DNA of 64,000 nucleotides from Lycorma delicatula (lineage: Eukaryota > Arthropoda > Insecta > Hemiptera > Fulgoridae), in contig NC_134464.1 in assembly GCF_047948215.1 (NCBI RefSeq), positions 36,207,020 through 36,271,019 of the forward strand, in the 5' to 3' direction. How positions within the stretch are numbered: position 1 is the first letter of the stretch; every line of letters begins with the position of its first letter. Shown here one piece after another: positions 9,725 through 19,729 of the stretch. The translations under genes and the position numbers were made by a program. Under the pieces are notes generated by a model. It was not told where the DNA came from and ran no database searches. It saw nothing but the letters and a program-made list of their open reading frames with translations.

Positions 9725-12632
9725 ATCTGGAATCAAAGGAAGATGATATTTTATTATTACCGTCCAGGGCAAAAAGTAATAAGTAATTAAAAAGTCCTGC
9801 CTTCAATCCATCGGAAATATGATTTTTTATTTAGTTTGGTTTTTGCTTTTTTTCAATTGTGGTTTTGTGTTTTATCATGTTAAAAGCTTTACTGTTGCGA
9901 CATCACAGTATTACTTTATATAGTTATTTAAGTTGTTAAATGCCTTTTTTGATAAGTTGTTATTAATGTATGTTAACATCAGTTTAATTAATTTTTGAGT
10001 AAAATTATGTATGGTTTCATTTTGAGTCATAGGTAGTTGGTTATGTTTCCTATGGTTTAGGAAAATGGTTTTTTAATAACTGAATTTCTTAACGTATTAA
10101 TTTGTAGTACATTCCAAACTACTACTCTGTTGTATTTACCTACATTGTAAACACTTCATCATCAGTCATTTCAGGGAAAAGGCAGGGTTTCATTGATCTT
10201 TCCAGTTTTAAATTTTACTGCTTAATTTTTCTTTTTTATATTAATTAGTTATTTTTATTCTACGTATACCCCAAAAATCTGTGCCTATTAATCAGGTTAC
10301 TTGTCTTTAACTTGTGTCTTGTGTAAGGATTCTTAGGACTATTGTGCTTATGACATTAAGAAGTAGTGTAAGATTGAAAGAAAGAAGTACAATGAAGTTC
10401 TCAACTTTTTGTATTACTAAAAAAAAATCTTAAAAACATCACATAAAGTTATCAGATGCATCATATTAGATTATATCATATTCAGATTACAGTTTTGACT
10501 AATGTGCCATTTCTATTTTTAAAAAAATTTCAAAGATATTAAATTTATACTCCTAATACACAAGGTATTGATTGTATATGTGTTAAATTTACAATGTGGA
10601 AATAATAATGCATTTTACAAATTATCATAAATTGTTCTTTTTTATTTGTCAACCCTTTCATATTATTGTTATGTTAAAAATAAATATGCAAATTTATTTT
10701 TATAATATTCTTATATTATACTCATTTGTTGTAGTGAATTTTAAGTTGCTCTCATGTTCTTGCAACAGCTACAGTATTGTTTACAATTAAGCTTCTACTT
10801 CCTACAGTGGAGCTTTTTAAAATAACTGATAACAGAACACCCAGTCTTGTCCTATGACTGTTTTAAATATAAGATATTTGTGTACAACATATAATTACAC
10901 TTATTTTTTTAGATTGTAAAATAAAAGCAATATATATGTATGTTAATTAATTTACTTTTTGTGTTAGTGAAAGCCAACTTTGTTATATTTTTATGAAAAA
11001 AAGGAAGTAATTTGTGTAAGTTATGTATTTTGTAGGCTATATGTGAGGAGAAGTCTACTGTATATGTTTTTTAGGTAAGCTGTTTTTTTTTTTTTTTACC
11101 TAGAGCTGCTTCTCTCAGAAACCATACCTTTATAAATCATAAAATCATATTTGTTTAGATTCTTTTTTATTAATTCGGTTTTTTCTTTTTGTGTTTTGTG
11201 TTACCACATTTATTTTTAAGTCTTGTATCACGTTTGATAAATAGATTATATAAGATATTCTTCCATTATATGCTTTAAAATAATTTTTTTGTTTGTTTTT
11301 TTTATGTAATTATTATTTATACTAAATGTTTAAAAAAATATTCATATCTTAGTTACAAGAATCTTAACCTCATTTTAAGGAATAGCATCTTTATTGTAAT
11401 TGAAGTACTTTTTGATAGTTTTTTTCATTATTATATAAATTTTTGTATAATTGTTATTTGATGATTATAATTATTTTTCTGTTAAATGTTATTTGATTAT
11501 TAAAATTAAAATATGTTTGTGAACATACTGATTAACATTTTATTTGTGTTCTTATTTAATTTTCATTGATTTTGAATCCTTTATTCGTATATTGGCCATG
11601 ATGATGATGGCATTATAATCTATCCATGACAAAAAAAAATTTTGATATTGTTTTTTACAATTTGGGATCTCTCCCATCATGGGAGAGTGTTGTTATTTTA
11701 GTGACTTGTTTAACAAAATATGTTTTGAGCATTAAAAATTTGAAGTTGAAAAACAAGACTTTTTTCCAATTTTTTTAGTTCTCATACTTAAGGGGGTTAG
11801 AATTCCGGTAAAATTAATTTTTAAGAGAATAATCCCTAAGTGGTGATAATAAATTAAGAAAATCTCTTTAAATTATTTTTAAAAATATAAAGATAGAGCC
11901 ATAATTCCAAACAAAGTTGTAATTTTCTATGAAGGGGATGAAAATTTTTTGTCATATATTTTTCAAAATTACTAAAAGAGTAAGTGCTATTAACAAATTA
12001 ATTTTTTTACTTCTAAATGCAAGGCAAGTTTAAATTTAAAATTAATTTTCAAAAAAATATTTTGCAGTACCACAAATCATTATTGAAGTGGGATGTACCA
12101 GAAATTTTTATAATGGTTTAAATGAAAAAAAAAACCATTAACTCCTTATCAGGAGTTAATAGACAGAAGCAAGATATAACAAAAAATTTTTAAGTAATTT
12201 TTTCGTGAGGGGATGAATTTTAAAGCGTTTGATAATTTGTGGTTTGGATAAAGAAAAACTTCAACTTTTGTAAGAAAAGGTTTTTACTAAAGTGTCTCAG
12301 TAAAGATTTGAAATTTTATTTTGTACAAAACACCTTTCACCCTTTTTCCAATTTTTGTAATTATTTCCCCTTGAAGGGGAAATTAGTCATGCCTTGTACC
12401 ACCTATTCATATATATTAATTATCAATTTTTTGTATGGCAAGCTTAAATTAACAGACTCATTAAGTTTAATACCTGGGAAGTAATCGTATGTTAATGAAT
12501 ATGTTTTTATGGAGCTATTTTAGGTAATTTATAGTTTACTTTGTATAAAATGTGTGTAATTTACTTTGTGTAAGTGTGTGGTACTTTATAATTAAAATAC
12601 CATTACTTAACCTGGGAGCAATTGTATGCTCC
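9725..12632. other. Gene-free AT-rich stretch with two perfect hairpins
   Basis: No coding sequence recognised. Two perfect inverted repeats stand out: CTCTCCCAT-C-ATGGGAGAG at 11669-11687, and ATTAACTCCT-TATC-AGGAGTTAAT at 12137-12160. The part from about 11790 to 12480 has the look of an old degenerate interspersed repeat, but I cannot classify it. Confidence 0.5.
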
Positions 12633-12645
12633 ATGTCACCTATTT
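12633..12645 (+). repeat. Left 13-bp target-site duplication of LINE A
   Basis: ATGTCACCTATTT, repeated exactly at 18559-18571 just after the element's A-rich tail. Confidence 0.9.
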
Positions 12646-13073
12646 CCCCGACGGGGAGTCTTATTCTTTAAGACTTTGGGGGTTGGTGTCCCCACGGGCC
12701 TAGCCTCTGCAGTTATTCTTCCCACTATACAGTGAGCTGCAGAACACTTTACATCATGCACATATACTACACCAAGAACACTACATAAATTACAACATAC
12801 ACACTTACACAATTACACAACAACATCCTACACTGATATTTCTTACATTAACGCTCGGTGGTGTTGCGACATCTTACGAAATGCAACCGTAACCCAAGGT
12901 GGGAACAAATCGTGCCGATGGGTGAATGGCTCTACGTAGTGAGTCTCGAACGATGTCCTCTGGGCACCAGGGTGAACCCAGTTGTACTTAGCTCTAGGTC
13001 TGCTGGAGTGGTCCATTTTTCGCCGGTACTCGTGAGACCAAAATTTCAGTTCCTATAATAAATTCAAAGATGG

Positions 13074-14395
13074 TTGGTGGTCCATCTGAAAAAAACCACC
13101 AAATTAAGTCTTGTGAAGAGACCTCGATCAGCTTTGTCTGACGAGGATAAAAGTCCTACCGAAGAGAACTGCAAATATTTAGACTTGAATTCTAAAAATA
13201 TTAAATTCGTTGTTCTCCGAAATAGTCAGGAAGGTGGCTCCCTCCAAAAGGTTTCACCTTTCTTAATAAACAAAACTGTAACAGGTGAAAGTGGCTCCCC
13301 GAAGAACATCAGGAAATTACGTGACGGATCGATTCTGAACGAAACATTCAATGACGAACAGGGTCGATCTATCTTACGTCTCCGTAATATGTGTGGTATA
13401 AATATAAGTTCAGAAAGCCACAAAACTTTAAATACGAGCCGGGGTGTAATTTTTTGTCGAGACCTTTTAGATATAGATATCACTGAAATAGTTGACGAGC
13501 TTTGCCACCAAGATGTTTTGAAGTGAAACGTATTATGAAACGGCAGAACGGAACAGAAGAACCGACACCGTGTCTTATACTAACATTCAATCTCCCTGTT
13601 CCACCAGAGAAGATTAAAGTGGGTTACCTCTTGGTTCGGGTACGACCATTCATACCCAACCCACGGCCATGTTTCAGATGCCAAGGTTTTGGTCACACTA
13701 CAACATCTTGCACGAAAACTGAGATCTGTGCTCGATGTGCTAAAGAAGGTCACAATGACACTAACTGCGAAGAAAGTGAAAAATGTGCAAACTGCAGTGG
13801 TCCACATACAGCCCGCTCCCGAGATTGCCCAATCTTTAAAGAAGAAAAGGCAATTCATAAAATCTGTACGGAGCAAAAGCTATCATTCCCAGCCGCACGA
13901 AGAGAATACAAAAAGTTAAATTATTCACGGAACCTGGTTAAACCAGATGTATCTTTTGCCACCGCTACATCAAGACAAACTCTTACAAACGTTAATAATC
14001 AGCAGTGCAGATCCTGCAATGAGTTTAAAAAACTTGTTCAGATGCTTTCTGATCAAGTAGCTTCACTTACAGCCACTATCTCAGAGCTGACAAAGATGAA
14101 TAAAAAGTCTTTCGTCGCAGTTAGTGAATCCAACAGTGTGATACATACGAAAGTTCCTGTTCCCAAAGTCGTACCGGCATGAGTAGCGACTATCACAGCT
14201 GGCATTAAGCCACCTAATAAGCTCCACGTAAAGGGAACCCACATAACCACCCCCTCTGGGATGTTAACTGCAGCATCCCATTCAAATAAATCTCCTCCAC
14301 CATCACCTCATATACTGGAGGATATGGTTGAAGAACCACCCGACCCTAGGGCATCGGAGTTCTTTAAAATAAAAAATAAAACAAATAAAAACTGA
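13074..14395 (+). pseudogene. LINE A ORF1: zinc-knuckle nucleic-acid-binding protein, broken
   Basis: The frame starts MVVHLKKTTK at 13074, runs about 145 codons and then needs a one-base shift near 13510-13525. The product resumes in the next frame as FEVKRIMKRQNG and PCLILTFNLPVPPEKIKVGY. Three Cys/His knuckles follow in order: CFRCQGFGHTTTSC, CARCAKEGHNDTNC and CANCSGPHTARSRDC (about 13670-13830), typical of gag-like ORF1 proteins that coat the element RNA. A TGA at 14180-14182 is probably premature, because the same frame stays open for another 70 codons to a TGA at 14393-14395. One frameshift and one stop therefore inactivate it. Confidence 0.85.
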
Positions 14396-14475
14396 ATCAC
14401 GTACAGCTAATTTTTATATAATTTCCGAAATTTAATTATTTAATTTTTTTATTTATTTTTTTTTTTTTTACACTT

Positions 14476-17400
14476 ATGAACATTATTCAGTGGAATGTTA
14501 CAGGTACTCGGTCCCGCATTGAAGATATTAGAGTACTAGCCCACGCACATTATCCACTAATCATGTGTTTCCAAGAAACTCACCTTCTACAACATGACCC
14601 AGTTACACTCAGAGGATACTTCTGTGAGAGATACGACTGCCTAGTATACAGTAGAGAGAGTGGTGGAGTGGCGATTTTCATGAAGAATGGGGTGTCGGCT
14701 ACAAGAATTCAACTAACCACTGTCATTCCTGCTATTGCAGTAAGGTCTCTATTCCCTTCAAATTGCATATCTGCAATCTGTATCTCTCACCGAACACTGA
14801 GTTCAGTGCTTTAGATGTCTCAAATCTCACGCAAATACCATCTCCATCGTTAATAGTAGGAGACTTCAATGCCCATCATATTTCCTGGGGCTCAACTTTC
14901 TGCTCCACTCGAGGAAATATGATAAACAGAGTGAGACAAGACTTTGACCTATGCCTACTGAATAATGGATCACACACATTAATGTCCTTATTATCTGGTA
15001 CTGCATCTAACCTTGATCTCTCCATATGCTCACCGAATTTGCTACCTCATTTTAATTGGTCTGTTTGTGATGACTTTCACGGCAGTGATCATAGACCAAT
15101 TATTATTGGTTTCGGTGTAGACTGCGAGATTAAAAGAAGGCCACGGAGATGGATTGTTGAAAAGGCAGATTGGAATGGATACCATAAAGCATTCCAATCG
15201 CAGTATGACGATGGAGCGAACATCCTCGACCAATATTCCTCTTTTACATCCATGATACTTGAGAATGCCAACAGATATATCCCACAAACATCGGGTAATC
15301 CTAGACGTCCTTTCGTTCCATGGTGGAACGATGATTGCAAATATGCTATTAGGAATCGACGGCAGGCACTACGCAAATTTAATCATAGGCCTACAGCAGA
15401 ACATCTAAATTTATACCGCAGGGCTAGAGCGGTGTGTCGTCGGGTATTCTTGAACGCTAAGAGGAATTCATGGACGAAATACGTGAGCACTACTCCCACG
15501 TCTACTGTATGGAAGAAAATTCGTGCAATTTTCGGATCACCGAAACAATCTATTCTCGGTCTTATTGATGAAGGAGAACTCCTTTCATCACCCTCGGAAG
15601 TGGCAAATAATCTAGCAAAATCTTTCCCCTCGGTGTCTCTCACCTCATCATATAATAACGATTTTCAAAGGTACAAGATACAAATAGAAGTATTATCGTT
15701 AAACATTGGTGATTCGGTTGGTGAATTAAACACTCCATTCGTATTTAAGGAATTGTTACATGCACTTAAAAACTCACGGGACACTTCCCCTGGACCGGAC
15801 AACATTCGCCTTTCCATGCTTTCACACCTTCCTAATTCGGCACTACAACAACTTTTGAATATTTTCAACGGTTTATTCTCCGAACAAGTCTTCCCACCCG
15901 GCTGGTCAGAAGCATTTATTATACCAGTACTAAAAACTGGTAAAGACCAAACCAACCCCTCAAGCTACCGCCCTATTTCATTAACAAGCGTTTTGTGTAA
16001 AATAATGGAGAGAATGGTAAACCGCAGGCTTACATGGTACTTGGAGAAACATGGTTTTCTATCGCCAGAACAGTGTGGTTTCCAACAAGGACGATCTTCC
16101 ATTGACCATCTAGTGTCAATAGAAACAGCCATACAAGACGCTTTCCACAATCGCCAGCACCTCGTCGCTATCTTCTTCGATATAAAAAAGGCGTATGACA
16201 CAGCCTGGCCACGTGGTATTCTTAACACTCTCAAAGAATGGGGAATCAAGGACAATATGCTTGCTTTTATCCTGGAATTATTAAATCACCGAACGGCTCG
16301 TGTTCGTGTGGATGATTCGCTCTCAGATAGTGTCATCTTGGAGAATGGAGCGCCTCAAGGTAGTGTATTCCTTATTTTGCTGCCTTATTTTCTGTAGCCA
16401 TAAACAGTATTACCAAATGTGTGTAGGCTCCTGTCTCATGTTCTCTATTTGCTGACGATTTTGCTATTTACATTGCAAGCCGTTCAACACCCACAGCAGA
16501 GAGACTACTGCAGAACACTATATCTCACCTTGAAGCTTGGTCCAGGATTACTGGTTTCACATTTTCAGCCGAAAAAACAAATTGTGTAATTTTTTTCTCG
16601 GCTACGAAACCCTTCTATTCCGCAAGTTTTTCTGAACGGAGAGATTATTACTATCTCTACTTAGTCAAGTTTTTAGGTTTATTTTTTGATAGGCGTCTTA
16701 CTTGGGTCAAATATTTAAAAGAATTGAAAACATAATGTTCCAAACTTCTAGATCTAATGCGAGTCCTTACTAACACCAACTGGGGAGCCGATAGGTCATG
16801 TATGATACGTTTTTACTATTCCTTTGTTCGCTCCCGTTTAGATTATGGTTGTGTCGCCTACTCTTCAGCTCGTCAAACCGTGCTTAAAATGCTGGATAGT
16901 GTACATCATGCTTTCCTTCGGCTTGCCACAGGCGCGTTTAGATCAAATCCTGTCGCAACCTTACTTGTAGACTGTGGTGAACCATCACTTTGGGATAGAC
17001 GAGACCAGCTTTTATTATGTTATTTTGCTCGTCTCAGAGGACAGCCAAATCACCCGGCTTTTGACTCAGTCTTTAGAAATCCTAATGTAGGAAAGTATGA
17101 GGACCATCCACGTCGTACTGCACCTGTATTTGTCCGTACCCGGCGTCTGCTGCAGCATAAAAATGTTGACACACCGTCATTCTTTCCTACGTATTCTTGC
17201 TCATATCCTCCGTGGAGAATAAACCTTATAAATTTTACTTTTGACCTTACGACATACAATAAAAAATCAACACTACCTATTGTCTTCCAGCAAATGTTTC
17301 AGTGTGTTCTCTCCAAGATGAAACCAGACGCGGTTGTTTACACTGATGGATCGAAACAAAACGATACAGTTGGCTGTGCATTTGTTGTCAATGAAAGAAC

Positions 17401-18107
17401 TTATATGTTTGGTCTATCCGGTAATACGAGTGTGTTTACCGCTGAACTATACGCTATAAATAAGGCTCTAAACATCGTTAACCCTAAATATAGAAAAATT
17501 CTTATTTGCAGTGCTCTCCAAGCCTTAAAAAACTTTTATTCCATACATCCTATCGTCATTGAAATTTACAACGCAATCGCAGAGTTGAATAATCGCAACA
17601 CAGAAGTAAGTTTTTGCTGGGTCCCTAGCCACGTAAGAATTCCAGGTAATGAACATGCAGATTCCGCTGCCAAAGAAGCATGTAACCAGCCTCCTTTCAC
17701 CACCCGAGTTGCTACTTCTGATTTTATTAACTATGTAAAACATTCACTAAGAGCAAGGTGGCAAGGTGACTGGACGGCTACCGATGATAATAAACTCCGT
17801 CAGATTAAAGATTCTGTGTTACCATGGGACTCCTCATACAGAAAACCTCGGCGTGAGGAAGTAGTTCTCTATCGATTGCGGGTAGGACACACGAGTACCT
17901 GATGACAAGAGGACAAGCACCCCTATGCGCACGATGTAACTGCCGCGTGTCTGTGCGCCACATACTCGTGGACTGCATATGTTATGCGGCATTGCGTGTA
18001 AATTTAAACTACCCAGAAACATCCGTGGTATCTTGTGTAATGATAAAGAGGTATTAAACCGGATGTTTCTGTTTTTGCGTAGTATAGGGTTAATACAAAA
18101 AATTTAA
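14476..18107 (+). pseudogene. LINE A ORF2: endonuclease, reverse transcriptase and RNase H polyprotein, broken
   Basis: Starts MNIIQWNVTGTRSRIEDIRV, an APE-type endonuclease start; CFQETHL, VGDFNAHHISWGS and SDHRPI are further endonuclease motifs, up to about 15110. Reverse transcriptase motifs follow: YRPISL, FFDIKKAYDTAW (motif A), GAPQGSV and FADD at 16448-16459 (catalytic pair intact). RNase H lies at about 17330-17690 with YTDGSK, TAELYAI and WVPSHVRIPGNEHAD. The usual CSDS around its third acidic residue is reduced to CSALQAL, so that Asp is lost. A C-terminal CARCNC, RH, DC cluster lies near 17920-17980. Frameshifts occur near 14755, 16370, 17893 and 18005, with an in-frame TAA near 16731. 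The restored length, about 1200 residues, is normal for such elements. Confidence 0.9.
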
Positions 18108-18558
18108 CATAACATAAAAATTTAATTACTTTAGTCCTATGTATTGTTTTTGTTATCCGAGTAGGGAACCTTTTACACTCCCTATCGGAATTTGTCTAAT
18201 TTTATATATATATATATTCATATTTATATTTTATATTCATATTTTTTTTTTATGTTATACAAATTCGTCTGTGATATTAGTTGTAAGTCTTTAAACATAA
18301 TAGTTTTAAGTTTTATTTATTTTTAATATGTTAGTTTTTAACGTAGTTTTAAGTTACATGTTAGTGTTTTTTCTTTTTTTTTTAGTGTTTGTTATCCGAG
18401 AATGGGCCTTTACACCCATTCCGGATTTTGTTTCCTGTGATAGTAGTTTTAAGTTTTAATTTTATCTAACAGCTTTAATTACTTTTATTTATTTTTTTCT
18501 TAATAAAATAAAAATCCGGGCGATGATAAGGTTCAACCGTTTTTCGCCCTAAAAAAAA
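18108..18558 (+). other. LINE A 3' UTR with repeated stem-loops and A tail
   Basis: Two related stem-loops occur near 18155-18195 (CCGAGTAGGGA with TCCCTATCGG) and 18397-18425 (CCGAGAATGGG with CCCATTCCGG). Each carries CCTTT(T)ACAC in or beside its loop. A final stem GGGCGA (18518-18523) pairs with TCGCCC (18544-18549), one base before an A9 tail. Such 3' structures are plausible recognition sites for the element's own reverse transcriptase. Confidence 0.6.
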
Positions 18559-18571
18559 ATGTCACCTATTT
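18559..18571 (+). repeat. Right 13-bp target-site duplication of LINE A
   Basis: Second exact copy of ATGTCACCTATTT, following the A9 tail. Confidence 0.9.
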
Positions 18572-18670
18572 GGGCTGCTGCAGGGTTGATCCACATTAAG
18601 AATTTTTGTTTTCATCTTCTTTATTTTTGTATTTTGCTATCTAATTACTTTTTTTACACAGTTTGGGATA

Positions 18671-19358
18671 TTAACCTTTCAGGCAGGGAGCACGTGAAGG
18701 TCACGCACATGTTAAGTTGTATGTGTCGTGGGGTGGACGTGACAGTCTCGCGGCACTCAGTGCTTGCTTCAAAACTTCATAACACTGCCATCTGGTAATG
18801 TTTATTTGAACAACTGGCTCTGTGTTATCACGAGGTTTTGTTCTTCCCCTCCGTGTTATTATAACTGTGTAGGATTGCATATCGGTGATGAAATACAATT
18901 TTGTTCTATGAAGTTGAATGCTCTTCTTTCAGTCAGCTGTGAGTAAATGAAAATGGCCGGGTCAAGCACATCGTGTAATTTTACATCGGAACAAATTATT
19001 GAATGTTTAGATGAGATGTGTGACAGTAACATTAGAATATTTGATAGTGGCGAAAGTGATGAAGATTTTGTGCCAGAAAATCGTAATGAAAATAAAGAAG
19101 ATTCTGAACAGAGTAGTGGCGATAGTGATGACGATATTGATATACAATACGATATTGAAGTGTACAAGAAAAGACACAGATTGGAGATGGGAAAACGTGG
19201 ATGATTCTTCAGCTGAAAATTTGGTTTAAATTGGTGTAATAGTTTTGAAGCAATAATTTTTTACTTTTAGTATTGTAATACAGCTGCCGGTTGGACATTT
19301 AAATTACCGGCAGTAGGGTAGGGCTTTAAAAATTTAAATACCTGGCTTGAAGGGTTAA
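18671..19358 (+). mobile_element. piggyBac deletion derivative, 688 bp
   Basis: Bounded by TTAA at 18671-18674 and 19355-19358, the obligate piggyBac target. The ends read inward are TTAACCTTTCAGGCAGGGAG and, from the right, TTAACCCTTCAAGCCAGG: an imperfect inverted repeat of the piggyBac type. Near the right end, CTGCCGGT and ACCGGCAG form a further subterminal inverted pair (19282-19313). It keeps only the first 85 or so codons of a transposase and lacks the DDD catalytic core, so it could move only with a transposase supplied in trans. Confidence 0.75.
18947..19204 (+). pseudogene. piggyBac transposase N-terminal acidic region (truncated)
   Basis: An 85-codon frame beginning MKMAGSSTSCNFTSEQIIEC. 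It is followed by a strongly acidic stretch with DSGESDEDFVPENRNENKED and SGDSDDDIDI, then YKKRHRLEMG. An acidic, disordered N-terminus ahead of the catalytic domain is usual in piggyBac transposases (the full proteins are near 580 residues). The frame ends at 19204 where the internal deletion begins. The second start codon at 18953 (ATGGCC) has the better context. Whether a truncated protein is ever made is unknown. Confidence 0.6.
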
Positions 19359-19729
19359 ATAAATAAAAAATGCATTCTCAAAAAGTTTCTTATTTATTAC
19401 GTAAATTTAAATTTTACACAGAAAATCCCTTACAAAATTATTTTATAAAAACATTCTGGTGAAGTTACAAAGTTTTCTAAAAATTAAAAAAATTATTGAA
19501 TGAAATATTACTGAAAAAAAGTTATTTAAATGATAACTGAGAACATAAATTTTTCTTATGTTTAATTAAACATTTTTTTTAATAAAAATATTTCAAAAAT
19601 TGTGTAAATAAAACATAAAAGACATTATTTGCTGTCGGCAAAGTCCAAAAATTTGCTTAATTAATTAAAAAAAAAACATTTAAATAGAGATCTGATAAAA
19701 AAAAATAACAGTTTATCATAAATACCTTA
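19359..19729. other. Between piggyBac copies
   Basis: AT-rich and non-coding. It may include the 3' flank of the minus-strand piggyBac copy, but no matching TTAA-linked terminal repeat was found here. Confidence 0.4.

Larger units (their letters stand above)
12646..18558 (+). mobile_element. LINE A: full-length, inactivated non-LTR retrotransposon (I/Jockey-type)
   Basis: A 5.9-kb element with a GC-rich 5' start (CCCCGACGGGG) and a 5' UTR of about 430 bp. It has a nucleic-acid-binding ORF1, an ORF2 with endonuclease, reverse transcriptase, RNase H and a C-terminal Cys/His cluster, a 3' UTR and an A-rich tail. An exact 13-bp direct repeat flanks it, which fits target-primed reverse transcription and shows that the 5' end is complete. 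An RNase H domain downstream of the reverse transcriptase points to the I group or related clades; exact clade assignment needs a tree. Its base composition (near-even GC) contrasts strongly with the AT-rich host DNA. Multiple frameshifts and stops make it non-autonomous now. Confidence 0.92.

Noticed and set aside
13226..13876. Minus-strand frames across LINE A ORF1, and similar frames across ORF2
   Set aside because: Antisense shadows of recognised LINE coding sequence.
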